Assembly: GCA_965178525.1 (NCBI GenBank)
Contig: CBCXVS010000086.1
Span: 1-24,831, forward strand
Direction of reading: 5' to 3'
Length of the DNA: 24,831 bases
DNA from: CBCXVS01 sp965178525
GTDB taxonomy: Bacteria > Tectomicrobia > Entotheonellia > Entotheonellales > Entotheonellaceae
A program made the translations under genes and the position numbers. The notes below the pieces were generated by a model, which was not told the origin of the DNA, ran no database searches, and saw only the letters and a program-made list of their open reading frames with translations. This document shows, one piece after another, positions 1-9,257 of this stretch. Positions within the stretch are counted from its first letter, which is position 1; every line of letters starts with the position of its first letter.

Positions 1-54
1 ATGACCTGGCTGGGCTCCCTCCATCGTTTGGGGGAGGATAGCCTACCTCATTAA

Positions 55-351
55 CTATTGGGGAACAACCCTATTGTCAGGATAGGCAGTCAGAATAACA
101 ATCTCTGGGCGTTCTTCTTGCTTGCTCAGTTTTTCAACGAACGTCAGTACTCCCTCAGGCCCCTCTCTAAGGCACATGTCGACTACAGCAACACTGAATC
201 TCTCTACACCCTCTACATCACGGAGTAAGGTCATAGCTTCGTCGAATGTCGTAGCAGACTCCACCACAAAGCGATCTTCGAGATGAGCCGTCACCTCCCT
301 CAAAATAAATGAATCATCGTCTAGAACCAACACACGCGGTTTAGTTGTCAC
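55..351 (-). CDS. Short receiver-domain (response regulator) protein, C-terminally truncated
   Basis: A 98-residue CheY-like receiver. Visible receiver marks are the acidic cluster D11-D13, the phospho-acceptor D58 in VAVVDM, and the conserved T88 in ILTAYP. Normal receivers run about 120 residues; this one stops right after the LTAYP strand, so the last strand and helix and the conserved lysine are missing. The start is a GTG that lies 11 bp inside the end of the upstream kinase frame, which suggests translational coupling and a cognate kinase-regulator pair. There is no output domain. It may be a phosphate-sink type single-domain regulator that has lost its end, or a gene cut by a mutation near the window edge; none of the frames in the remaining 54 bases reads convincingly as the missing part. 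The receiver identity is secure, functionality is not. Confidence 0.65.
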   Translation of the reverse strand: MTTKPRVLVLDDDSFILREVTAHLEDRFVVESATTFDEAMTLLRDVEGVERFSVAVVDMCLREGPEGVLTFVEKLSKQEERPEIVILTAYPDNRVVPQ

Positions 352-780
352 TGACTTTTTCCTCTAAATCTAAACCTTCAGGTATGACAGAAGCGAACCG
401 AGCCCCATGTGGCACAACATTTTCGTACCGGATACTACCACCATGCTCTTCGATAACACGCTTTACAAAAGCTAGCCCGAGACCGGTGCCCTGAGCGGAA
501 CCTGACACAAAAGGCTCAAAAAGCCTATCAACAAGGTCATAATAGACCCCAGGGCCATTGTCTTCGACGACAATTTGCACTGCAGGGAGCATAGCTCCTC
601 CATCGCGGGGAAGTCGAATGGACGAAGCGTCCACCTTAATCGTGCCATTTCCCTGCATAGCCTGTAAAGCATTGTTAAACAACTGCTCAAACACTTGGCG
701 TAGCAATTCGATATCGACACAAACCATGAAGTCCTGTGGAATGTTGAGCCTGACGCTGATATGCTCCCATATGTACGTAA
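341..780 (-). pseudogene. Histidine kinase ATPase domain, displaced 3' part of the frameshifted kinase
   Basis: This is the HATPase_c domain belonging to the kinase that starts at 2802. The N box (FNNALQAM), G1 box (VEDNGPGV), F box (LFEPF) and G2 box (GTGLGL) are all present in order and look intact. Upstream of the in-frame GTG/ATG-like starts the frame already reads kinase-like sequence (YIWEHISVRLNIPQDF), which shows that the domain does not begin at 727 but joins the long frame at about 770-785. The end, GLDLEEKVSDN, overlaps the start of the receiver gene by 11 bp. On its own the fragment could bind ATP but has no dimerisation domain, so an independent role is unlikely. Confidence 0.8.
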
Positions 781-2802
781 TACAGCGACACGCTTGCGCA
801 GCGATAGGGGTGTCAGATATCGCAACACGTCTGTAATAATGCTTTCGCTGCGTTGCAGGTATATGAGTGCATCCTGTGTTGCTTTTGCCGCATATTCTAT
901 CGTCAAAATTCCTTTAGCATGCCTATTGAGAATACGCTGGATAGCGCCCCGCAAAGCCATTGTTGGCTGCCGCAGGTTGTGTACGGTTGAAAACGCAACG
1001 TCCCGCTGGGCAGCATGTTGGCGGTCTCGTGCTCGACTGAGATCTACCCAGCTTGTCGCTGCCAGACGTCCCAGGGACTGAAGAAGCCCTCGCCGTTCTT
1101 CCGTAAAGTGATTCACTTCAGGGACTAACACCTCCAATGCCCCAAGGGTTTGACCATACAGTAACGGAAAAATGGCAAAGGACTTGGCACGAGAGAATGC
1201 TGCTTCCGCTTCCAGGCTCCACGTCTTTCTTTCTTCGAATAATTCCTTCCGCATTTCCACGATGTTTTGCACGATGATGGGCTGCCCGGTCTGCATGACC
1301 CGCACAAACCAATAATGATCGTCCAAGGGAAGAGATCTGGGCCGATATCGAGGGTATTCACCGACAGAGGCTACCATGATGGCCTGATTTTCCTGGCGTA
1401 CTCGGATATGCGCCGCGTCACAGTCTGTTAGGTCTCGTACAGCCTGGATAACAATGCCCATCGCCTTTTCCGGATCGGTACACTGATCAATGTCTGTCCA
1501 CACCTTGGCGAGACCGAGGCCATCAGGCTCGTGCTGTCCTTCCCCGCGAGGCGTTGCCGCTTCTAGGAGTGCCTTCCGGGCTTCTTCAGCATAGGGAATA
1601 AGGGAACGGATATCTTCCTGGACGAGAGGGCGTTGCGCATGGTGGAACTCCATATCGACTGCAAGTAAGCCGATCAACCGTCCCGGCCCGAATAAGGGGT
1701 AGATAATGAAGTCCGCAGTTTTTCCCAATTCAGTACGGACAAAGTCGTCCGTCTCATCAATCCGCCAGAAACGCGGTTGTCTTCCATCGATAGTCGTCCG
1801 CAAATAGTCTGCTTTGTCGATAGTAATCGGGTAGCCTTCAAATGGTACAAGTAGCCCGCCCCCCGCTTCCGCCACACCGATAATATATTTTTCATCATCA
1901 GATGCCCTGTATAGCCGTACTCGGTCATACCTCGCCGATCGAATCGCTTTGGTAAGCAGGCCCATCCGTTGGGTTAGGGGCATGTGCGTCACCACATGCG
2001 AAGCGGTTTGGTTGACCATTGAGAGGGAGCAGGCAATGACGTGGCCTTGATCATTGCGTATCGGTCGCGCCCAAACGTGCAGGTACTTGAGCTTGCCAGG
2101 CGGTATGGTACAGAGAGCCAGTTCATCCTTTTCCTCGCCGCTAAGGGCTGCATCAAGCAAACGCTTGCGGAAGGGGTCGCCGACCACAGAATCTGCCAGG
2201 CGGTGCAAAGGATAATGTAGGGGATCTATCTTCTCCTCGATGCGCCGCCAATCAGCACTGGCCACCCATGGGAAGTAGGTCCTATCGATGAGGAGCGTGC
2301 CAACCGGAACTTCTCGCAAGGTGGTAGTGATGCTATCGCGCTGTTGGCGAATCTCTTGCGCCAGTTCGCTCAACTCTCGCAAGGTTTCCAGCTCATGGAT
2401 AAAATCGAGGACCGTGTGTTCGATCTCGATGCCGCCTCGCTTATGTACATAGCGACGTGCTCCAGCCTCGAGGGCCTTGTGACGTTCATCTGCCGATATT
2501 TCTGCTTGTCCCGAGAACACCACAATGCAAAGGTTGGGATTGAGGGCCATAAGCTGTCGCGTGGTCTCAATGCCGTCCCAGCGCGAGGCCGCATTCTGGT
2601 GGATCATTCCCGGCTGCAACACATGATCGATGAAGGCGTAGGAGACCGTGTTCAAGTGCTGAGTGGCAAACGTTATAGCCTCCTCCCCCAAGGCAAAATC
2701 TACAACACGATAGTTATGTCTTTCCAGACGTCGTTTCAGAGCTGTGCGCAGTTCATGGTTATCGTCCACCAGCATGATGGTCACGGGTTTTTTGGATATC
2801 AT
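472..2802 (-). pseudogene. Hybrid sensor histidine kinase (receiver-PAS-GAF-GAF-HisKA part), frameshifted
   Basis: Signal-transduction kinase, expected in the cytoplasm because no membrane segment is seen. Domains in order: receiver at about 5-125 (D13/D14, phospho-acceptor D59, S97, K121); a PAS-like segment at about 155-270; a first GAF at about 280-410; a second GAF at about 433-590; then a dimerisation/phosphoacceptor segment with H608 in VHNLRQP. From about residue 678 the frame turns into non-kinase sequence and stops at 472. The missing ATPase domain continues in the next frame (see the 341-780 entry), so one base is lost near 769-790. Without the shift the protein would be about 820 residues. 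The start ATG at 2802 follows AGGGGG at good spacing. The receiver at the N-terminus suggests it sits in the middle of a phosphorelay. Whether the shift is real or a sequencing error cannot be told from here. Confidence 0.8.
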
Positions 2803-2961
2803 ACGGCCCCCTAGGGAGATGTCGATGCCGATAGCGTCAACTCAAACGTGGTCCCTGCCCATAGTCGTGGGGCTAGTGAAGCTGGTATTCTTCTCAGGGA
2901 GCACGTCTTAGGGTAAATAAAGCCATTCCCTTTTTGAGCCAAAAACGCATGACAGAAGACG
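2803..2961. other. Intergenic spacer between toxin remnant and kinase
   Basis: About 160 bp with no convincing coding frame. On the minus strand it holds the purine-rich AGGGGG ribosome site just before the kinase ATG, adjoining a small CCCTAGGG palindrome. I see no clear terminator for the toxin gene, so read-through from the toxin-antitoxin pair into the kinase is possible. Confidence 0.35.
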
Positions 2962-3327
2962 TTACGGATACTCCATGATAGCAGCGATAGCAAGGACAAT
3001 CTCTTCCATCGTTGCTGGCGAGACATGCCCCAACTGTCGGATGAAACGTTGGCGATCCATGCCGCGCAATTACAACGTATCGACTGCTGAAACTTTGGTG
3101 AGACCGTTGGTCGGATCTGGCACAATCCGAACATGCCAGATATTGGGGGCAAAATAGTCTTTCCACTCTGTGATAGGCGCCACTAGCTTGATCGGAAGGC
3201 GTCCAAGGGCATTGGAACTCACCACGATAGCAGGACGAGTCTTTTGGAGCTCGGTTCCTACGGTTGGGTCAAAATTGACGAGCCAGATATCTCCCCGTTG
3301 CGGGATAGCAGCGCTAGGGCTCGACAA
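2962..3327 (-). pseudogene. MazF/PemK-type mRNA interferase toxin, interrupted by in-frame TAA
   Basis: MazF/PemK-family endoribonuclease, which as a family cuts mRNA and is neutralised by the antitoxin encoded just upstream. The family core is plain: QRGDIWLVNFDPTVGTE, the KTRPAIVVSS strand, LVAPIT, and KVSAVDTL. After VDTL the frame meets TAA at 3070-3072, but the same frame continues with LRGMDRQRFIRQLGHVS and then EEIVLAIAAIMEYP to a second TAA at 2962-2964. That is the usual C-terminus of the family, in which a glutamine (CAA) sits at the stop position. One C-to-T change therefore removes the last 36 residues. The best start is a TTG at 3327, five bases after GGGAGG; an ATG at 3351 is also possible. 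It overlaps the antitoxin gene slightly, as in typical coupled toxin-antitoxin pairs. Confidence 0.8.
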
Positions 3328-3511
3328 TATCACCTCCCTGCCATGCTTCACGTTCTATCTGTTCAGATGCCTGCTCATAATGTTCTGTCATCCGGTCTGC
3401 TTGCGCTGCGAGGCGTCTGCGGCGTTCTTCCAGGGGTAATTGCATATAGGCGCGACGTTGAGTCAGCGTTAACGCCTGATCTGCTTCGATCTGTTGTGTG
3501 TGCATAGCCAT
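3314..3511 (-). CDS. MazE-position antitoxin, small hydrophilic protein
   Basis: Sixty-five residues, rich in Glu, Gln and Arg, with a predicted long helix (LPLEERRRRLAAQADRMTEHY) and the ending EAWQGGDIVEP. A tail of the form W-x-GGD-hV-E is common, as I recall, in short antitoxins encoded immediately before MazF/PemK toxins. The start ATG at 3511 was chosen because AGGAGG lies six bases upstream; the open frame extends to 3622 but without a better ribosome site. The stop lies inside the toxin reading frame, giving overlapping genes. No ribbon-helix-helix or AbrB fold can be read with confidence, so the DNA-binding part is unassigned. The gene itself looks intact even though its partner is interrupted. 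Confidence 0.7.
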   Translation of the reverse strand: MAMHTQQIEADQALTLTQRRAYMQLPLEERRRRLAAQADRMTEHYEQASEQIEREAWQGGDIVEP

Positions 3512-3641
3512 CGATATCCTCCTTTGGAGGAGGTCTACAGTATGATCAGCCGCTTGCCAAGCGCCACGATACGCCGATGCTGAGGCGACAAGCGTATCGT
3601 AGGCGCACAGAAATCGTGGCACACGTGCGCCGTTGGGCGCG

Positions 3642-5141
3642 CTATCCGCGCACCGCCTCCACGACCCGGCCGATCTCCTCCAACGGCGGCAGATGCGCCG
3701 GCTGCGATTCCCCCATCTCCACAGTCACCCGCAGGGCTTTGAGCCCATGCGCGCCTTCGAGGTCGGCCAGCTCGACCTCTTCCAGTTCGCCCGTCAAATA
3801 GCCCGACGCCTGCAGATAATCGAGATATTTCCGATACTCCTCCGCCTCCTTCGGCTGTGCGTAGACGATGGCGATTTTCCCGGGCTGGGTCAGGCGTTCG
3901 CGCGTCCCTTGAATCTCGGCCTTATCAATGCGTTTTTTCACGATCTCGTAGCGCATGTTGTAGGCGCCATCGATATCGAAGCATTTTTCATCGAGCCGAA
4001 ACCGCACCGCCAGTGGAATGTCATGGACCAGAATCAAATGCGCCATCTCCAGAGGGATGTTGAGCTGGGTTTTCACCTCCTCAGCTTTCCGCACGGTGCC
4101 GCACATCGTCATGAGTTGCCAAAGACGCAGGTTGTGCAGGTAGAGCAGATCGAACTGGCCATCTTCAACCATGGCGGCGCCGATGTAGATGCCGTATTCG
4201 ACGCCGTCGGTTTTATGCTTTTCGAAGTAGTGCGGGAACATGGCTTGCGCCTTTTCCTGCTCGGCATCGATATAGGCGGAGAGGGCTTCGTTAAGATAGG
4301 TGGCACTTTCCTCGAAATCTTTGCGGTGCCGATAAATGGTGCCGAGCCGGGGATCGATCCGCGCTTCGTAGGCCTGAATTTTTTCTTCCACTTCAGGCGC
4401 AAAATGCCGCATGTGCGCGAACAGGGGCTCGACCTCGCGGTGCAGGAAGTCGATCATGGCCACTTCATCCCCAGATTTGAGGCCGGTTTCGAGCTGGGTA
4501 ATGAGCTTGCCAAGGTAATAGGCCAGACCATCGAGAATCGGCAGGGGCCGACTCCCATAGCCGAGCTGAAGAATGGCTTGGGCCAGGGTCAGGTGCTCAG
4601 TCAAATCAGCCTGAATCGCGGTATTGCGGCGTCGCGACGAGCCACGAATATCCGACATGCCATAGAGCGGGTAGATATCGTTGAAGACGATCGGTTCCAG
4701 CTCCGCGATAATGCCGTCTTTGCGCTGCATCGCCCACTGCACGGCGGCCTGGCGGAAGCGCCACTCCACGGCGGGATGAATGGCGGTGCATTGCTCTTGG
4801 ATGATGGCCTGCAGGCGGCTGTTCATCTCCTCCACACTGCGGTTGATCGCCATGGAAAACAGGGGCAAGACTTCCCGCAATTTCATGGTGTTAAGGGCGT
4901 GCAGGTCGCCGGGATGCGGTGAGCCGAGTTTCAGGATACCAATCAGCTCGTCTTGGTAATAGAGAGGCGCCACCACGAGATTCCGGATGCCTTTTTCGAG
5001 GGTTTCGTCCTCGATGGCCGAGCGCTGTGGATAGGCGGCCAGGTCTTCGATAATCAGCCGTTCTCCTTGCGTGACCACCTGGGCATAAATCGAGCGGGCA
5101 AAATCCTCGACGCGATACTGCGCCGCATCGGCGCCGATTCA
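3642..5141 (-). pseudogene. GAF-domain protein, C-terminal part after the in-frame TGA
   Basis: Continuation, in the same frame, of the gene that starts at 6059. Immediately after the TGA at 5139-5141 the frame reads IGADAAQYRVEDFARSIYAQ and then the rest of a GAF-like domain (RNLVVAPLYYQDELIGILKL). A roughly 380-residue, mostly helical region follows, without a fold I can name. Segments such as HPAVEWRFRQAA and PIVFNDIYPLYGMSDIRGSS look strongly constrained. No ribosome site precedes the first alternative start (GTG at 5078), so independent translation is doubtful. The end, VVEAVRG, is a natural stop. No enzymatic motif is seen; a cytoplasmic sensor or scaffold role is a guess. Confidence 0.65.
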
Positions 5142-6059
5142 ACCATATTCGATCTGCGCGCCGGAATTGAGCATGAGCACCTGGCCGCCTTGCAGGGCCG
5201 CCAGGCCGAAGAGCAGGTCTGGCTTTCGGAAGAGCGTGCGCAGTTTGTCTTGCAAGCTGCAGAAGCGGTCGTTCGACACGATCGATTCTTTGTCGATCAG
5301 ATCCCGCTTCAAAGTGGAGAGGACTTCTTGATCGGTGACCTCGACCGTGTCCAGCATGGCGAAGCCACGGATGATGAACTGCTCGGGCGGCACGATCTCC
5401 ATCAGGACTTGCGGATCCGTCAGATTGGCCAGGAGATGTTGTTTCTCAGCCGGCGTCAAAGGCTTGACCTCTCCGACCGTGTGCACCTCCATAAAGCGCC
5501 CGCCAAAATTCATGCGAAAATGGCGATCCAGACCGGTGTCGGGGTCTGTGGCGGTGAAGATGAGCGGGTACTCGAAGTCGAGTTCAATGCCATGGACCAT
5601 GTACAGAATAAACGCGTAGGTGTGCAGGAGCCTGACGTGGGCGGTCGTCTGCTCATCGACATTGACGCGGCCACTCAGGTAGCCATCGTCAGTCAACATC
5701 AAACGTTCAAAAGATGGCGTCGCATAGAAGCTCTGCATCTGGAAGGGAACCAGGGCTGCCGTGTACGCCTCATCCCACGACGCCGGAGGAAAGACGGCAG
5801 TCATGAGCGTATCCACGAGGTCTTTATGCGCCGACAGGACCGAGAAGTCCTCGATCGGCTGTAGCAATGCTGGCGCCTTCTGCAGCGCTTCCCGGACCTG
5901 GCGCACCAGTGCCCCATGCACGGGGTGCTGATCTGAGATGGCCTGTTGCCAAAACGCCACAAGCGGAGCGAGACTCAGCTCACAGGTGAACGGAAAGTCG
6001 CCAGCGTGCGGATTAACGACAAAGCGTGTGTCGGAGGACACGATGGACGGCTGATTCAT
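5142..6059 (-). pseudogene. GAF-domain protein, N-terminal part before the in-frame TGA
   Basis: The 306 codons before the stop encode a soluble protein with no signal peptide or membrane segment and no domain I can name. It ends in the first strands of a GAF-like domain (GLAALQGGQVLMLNSGAQIE). The TGA falls inside that domain and the same frame stays open for another 499 codons, so the original product was about 805 residues. The start ATG at 6059 was preferred to one at 6131 because GGAGGAAGGGA precedes it. It lies 78 bp downstream of the MFS exporter stop, so the two are probably co-transcribed. From memory, similar long GAF proteins in other bacteria read straight through with a small residue at this place. 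That should be confirmed by alignment. Confidence 0.65.
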
Positions 6060-6137
6060 GGTCCCTTCCTCCAATTCAAGACCCACCTCAACACTTTTGT
6101 CTAATGTAACATGATTTTGCCGCAGAATCATCCATCG

Positions 6138-7763
6138 CTACCCATTTCCCTCAGCTGGCGTGGCCGTCGCACGAGCAGGTGTTTCTGACGCTACCGCTGT
6201 TGATGGGACAGAAGCTTGCGGAGACCGGAACCAACGCCAGAGACGATCGCTCGCCAGCAAGGCCGGCAGGACACTGAGGAGGGCTACGAACGCGTTCAGC
6301 AGCAGGTAATCTTGCCAGGCCGCCGTACTCGCTTCCGCTAACAGCCGCCCATGCAAGACCGCCATGGCCTTCGATGGAATCTGTACCGCGATTTCTCCTG
6401 TCCATAGGAGAAAATTTTGCACGCCATGCATGGCTGTGGTGAGCCCGACGGCATCGGCGGGCGTATTCTCCGCATAGATCTGCATATGCCGCCCATAACG
6501 CTGGTCCCAAAAAACGGCGGAGAGAGCCGGCCCCAGCGTGCCGGCAATGCTGCGCAGCAGGCCCATGACGCCAGCGGCCATCATCACTTGCGCTTCGGAG
6601 AGGGCGCGGAGGGCGGTTAGATTATTGGGTGAACCGATGCACGCTTCGGCAAAGAAGCGGAAGCTCAGCATGGTGACCATCATAGTAATAGTGGCCAGCT
6701 CATTGATGCCCGCATACGCCAGGAAGACGGCGGTATAGATCAAGAGTCCGACGACGACGAGCGCGTGTGGCGAGACCCGATCGGAGAGGCGTCCGACGAG
6801 AAGCACCGTGACGCCATAGGTGACATTGACCGGTAACATCGTCCAGGCCACAAGCAGGGGCGAAAAGCCCAGCAGGCGCTGCATAAACACCTGCATCATC
6901 GGCCCAGCGCCCCGAAAGGTCATGGTGCTGAGAAACAGAACCACAACCGCCATGACGAAAGGGGTGACGCGGAACAGGCGCAGTTCCATCAGCGGTTCCG
7001 CATGGCGCCATTCGACTGCGATAAAAGCGACGGTGGCCATCCCGGCAATCGTAAACAGCGTCAGGATGTACTGCGAATCCCATCCTTCCCGATTGCCCTG
7101 GCTCAGGGCCAGTAAGAGGGTGATCACCGCAATAGCCATAGTCAACAAGCCATAATGGTCCAACTGCCGGCGTTCTGGACGACGCAGCGGCGGCAGTAGC
7201 CACCAGCCCAGCAGCAAGCCCACACCGCTAATGGGCAATGTCATGGCATACGCGGCGCGCCAGGAGGCGAACTCGAGCACATAGCCCCCCATGAGCGAGC
7301 CCACAGACGGTCCGATCGACCATCCCAGCAAGGAAAGCCCCAGGGCCATACCCCGCTGGCCGGGCGGGAATATCTGATAAAAAATCGCCATCGTCAGAGG
7401 TTGAATGAGCCCGCCGCCCACCCCGGTCAGCACGCGAAAGAGCAGGAGAGAAGCCCAGTCCCAGGCCAGGGCGCTTCCCAGGGCGCCGATGCTGAAGATG
7501 CCCAGGCATGTCAGATACAAGGTGCGCGGTCCGAACCATCCGCTCAACCAGCCCAAAGCCGGGATCGTCACCGTTCGGGCGATCCCGAAAGCTGTCAGCA
7601 CCCAATGGATCTGATACAGCTCAACGCGCAGGCTTGTCATTAACTTGGGCAAGATGAGGCTCGTGACAGAGGCATTGATCGCAAAGGCGATCAGACCGAT
7701 GCCTAATAAACCAACGGTGAGCCACCGCTCGCGGAAGCCCAGATGGGAGGGTGTGGCGTCCAT
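6138..7763 (-). CDS. MFS drug/solute exporter, DHA2 (14-TM) type
   Basis: Inner-membrane secondary transporter of the major facilitator superfamily, closest in layout to the EmrB/QacA drug:H+ antiporters. The 541 residues carry about 14 hydrophobic segments, the normal number for this branch. Family marks: the helix 2-3 loop GWLSGWFGPRTLY, the RVLTGVGGGLIQP segment of helix 4, and the helix 5 segment LLGWSIGPSVGSLMGGY, which resembles the antiporter motif C. The cytoplasmic tail is Ala/Thr/Ser rich. The ATG at 7763 (MDATPSHLGF) was chosen over an upstream start at 7799 because it sits directly before the hydrophobic core, although no strong ribosome site is visible for either. It lies downstream of the DUF4058 gene and upstream of the GAF gene on the same strand. 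No membrane-fusion partner is encoded nearby. The substrate is unknown. Confidence 0.9.
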   Translation of the reverse strand: MDATPSHLGFRERWLTVGLLGIGLIAFAINASVTSLILPKLMTSLRVELYQIHWVLTAFGIARTVTIPALGWLSGWFGPRTLYLTCLGIFSIGALGSALAWDWASLLLFRVLTGVGGGLIQPLTMAIFYQIFPPGQRGMALGLSLLGWSIGPSVGSLMGGYVLEFASWRAAYAMTLPISGVGLLLGWWLLPPLRRPERRQLDHYGLLTMAIAVITLLLALSQGNREGWDSQYILTLFTIAGMATVAFIAVEWRHAEPLMELRLFRVTPFVMAVVVLFLSTMTFRGAGPMMQVFMQRLLGFSPLLVAWTMLPVNVTYGVTVLLVGRLSDRVSPHALVVVGLLIYTAVFLAYAGINELATITMMVTMLSFRFFAEACIGSPNNLTALRALSEAQVMMAAGVMGLLRSIAGTLGPALSAVFWDQRYGRHMQIYAENTPADAVGLTTAMHGVQNFLLWTGEIAVQIPSKAMAVLHGRLLAEASTAAWQDYLLLNAFVALLSVLPALLASDRLWRWFRSPQASVPSTAVASETPARATATPAEGNG

Positions 7764-7836
7764 GACATACGTTCTACGGCATTTGTCGGTACAAGTCAAT
7801 CGACATCGTCGATATCATACCTGATCTGCATCCCCC

Positions 7837-8571
7837 TCAAGCCAACCGCCGCCGTCGGCACGCTTCGTGGTAGGTGGCTTCGAAATCGACGGGCACGAAG
7901 CGGTCACCGGTTAAGCGTAGTGGCAAAAGCGGCAAGGGTCCCCCAACCTTGCACGGGGCGAGCCAGAGGTCGATTTCAGCCTGGTCGTGGCGTCGGACCG
8001 GTCGATACGCGGCCGCATAGAGGTTGACGTCAACTGGGAAGTTGAACTCGGAGGAGGCGTGCATGAGCCGCATGATTTCGTTGTGCAGGTTGGCCTGCCG
8101 ATTCGTCACGATGTCGATGACGATGAGGCTAATCCCTTGATAAAGGTAGCTGGCGCATTTAGTCGCGAACGCTCGGCGTACATCGGGCCGGTCCTTATTG
8201 CCCGGACTGACCAGCTCAATCGCCGCGACGAGGGTGAGCCCAGTGGTGGTGGCGAACACACGCACTTCAAAGTTGTCGGGGAACACGGCTGGTAGAGTGT
8301 GTGATGCCGCTGGCGGCGCCCACGTTCGTGGTGAAAGTGTCGTCGTTGGACGGCCTGGCGGTTGGGTCCCGGAGCTGGCCAGGGCCTGCTCGAACGTCGC
8401 GACATCGATTTCTAAATGGGTACCGGCGTGGGTATACTCCTCGGCGATGAACTCCGGCGGCAACCACTGATCATTCAGGGCATCCGCCAACCGCGTGGCC
8501 CAATTCGAATGAAAGGACTCCCAATGATGTTGGGGATGCAGTGGCGGATGGAAATGGTCTAACAGCGGCAT
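7837..8571 (-). CDS. DUF4058 family protein
   Basis: A 244-residue soluble protein that begins MPLLDHFHPPLHP and contains HWESFHSNWATRLADALN, IELVSPGNKDRP and a long central alpha/beta region. This is the usual pattern of the DUF4058 family, best known from cyanobacteria and other multicellular or large-genome bacteria. Its biochemical role is not established. The ATG at 8571 was preferred to a GTG at 8589 because family members start with MP-x-hDHF. It sits 38 bp after a Uma2-type gene, and the two probably form one transcript. The leader of this gene and that of the Uma2 gene share a near-identical 16-17 bp segment (TAGGTGCG core). The family assignment is confident; any function would be a guess. 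Confidence 0.8.
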   Translation of the reverse strand: MPLLDHFHPPLHPQHHWESFHSNWATRLADALNDQWLPPEFIAEEYTHAGTHLEIDVATFEQALASSGTQPPGRPTTTLSPRTWAPPAASHTLPAVFPDNFEVRVFATTTGLTLVAAIELVSPGNKDRPDVRRAFATKCASYLYQGISLIVIDIVTNRQANLHNEIMRLMHASSEFNFPVDVNLYAAAYRPVRRHDQAEIDLWLAPCKVGGPLPLLPLRLTGDRFVPVDFEATYHEACRRRRLA

Positions 8572-8608
8572 AAAAAAGGTCCCTCGCACCTACAAGGTCA
8601 AACGCCAC

Positions 8609-9166
8609 CTATTCCGGCTTGGTCACGGCGTCGTACAACTGCGCAATGGCGAGCTGAAAACCTGGGAGCACCTCACCGCCGTCCAGGATGTCCGTGCGTT
8701 GCAACACGGTCACGTGCGTCGGCGATTGGTAGACATAGACGCGCCCGGAATCTGGATAAAAGACCCACACCAGGCGAACGCCGGATTGAAAATAGTCCGT
8801 TATTTTGCCCTCGATCTCCTCGGCAAGGTTACTTGGACTGACCATTCCAACCGCCAGATCCGGCACCACGTTCCAGGCGGATTCACGCGTGATGGCGGAC
8901 GCCGGCCAGCGTGCATAGGGCACGAAAGCGACGTCAGGACGCCGCCTGAGGTTACGATTGGCGTCCAGAATGAACAAAACTTCGCTGACGGCGATCCCCA
9001 GTTTTTTATCCACGGCAAAACCATTGATGAGATAACACAACCACGAGGCCAGTACCGTCTCGAACGCGCCCATCGGTTCGTGCTCCACGCGTACGCCATC
9101 AATGACTTCGTAGCGCTCGACGTCGTCAACCCAGGCGCTGTCTTGCTGCAACGGCGAAGCTTTCAT
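8609..9166 (-). CDS. Uma2 family (DUF820) PD-(D/E)XK-like putative endonuclease
   Basis: A 185-residue protein of the Uma2/DUF820 family, which has a restriction-endonuclease-like fold. Typical marks are the opening YEVIDGVRVEHEPMG, the central RRPDVAFVPYARWP that carries the acidic residue, VGMVSPSNLAEEIEGKITDYF with the E-x-K pair, and VRLVWVFYPDSGRVYVY. These proteins are very numerous in cyanobacteria and some other phyla, and their natural role is unclear. The start ATG at 9166 follows GGTAGGTGCG; a GTG nine bases upstream is the alternative. The gene is full length with all core positions present, so it may be active. It heads a likely two-gene unit with the DUF4058 gene. Confidence 0.85.
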   Translation of the reverse strand: MKASPLQQDSAWVDDVERYEVIDGVRVEHEPMGAFETVLASWLCYLINGFAVDKKLGIAVSEVLFILDANRNLRRRPDVAFVPYARWPASAITRESAWNVVPDLAVGMVSPSNLAEEIEGKITDYFQSGVRLVWVFYPDSGRVYVYQSPTHVTVLQRTDILDGGEVLPGFQLAIAQLYDAVTKPE

Positions 9167-9257
9167 GTTACGCACCTACCACGGTCAGGTCGCCAAAACC
9201 TGCCTAGAATCATGTCAGACTGAGGTGGGCAAAGGGGCTAGCGAGGGAAATGGTATT

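Noticed and set aside
3633..4922. 429-codon open frame on the plus strand
   Set aside because: Mirror of the GAF-protein gene on the other strand; the minus frame has the GAF-like pattern, and this one lacks a ribosome site and any domain.
5115..5138. Hairpin right after the in-frame TGA as a selenocysteine insertion element
   Set aside because: The loop begins only nine bases after the TGA, closer than known bacterial SECIS elements, and a five-pair GC stem is common by chance. Kept only as a check in the TGA finding.
4953..5864. 303-codon plus-strand frame spanning the TGA in the GAF gene
   Set aside because: Also a shadow. Its openness across the TGA is incidental, and its composition (many His, Arg, Gln) is typical of antisense frames.
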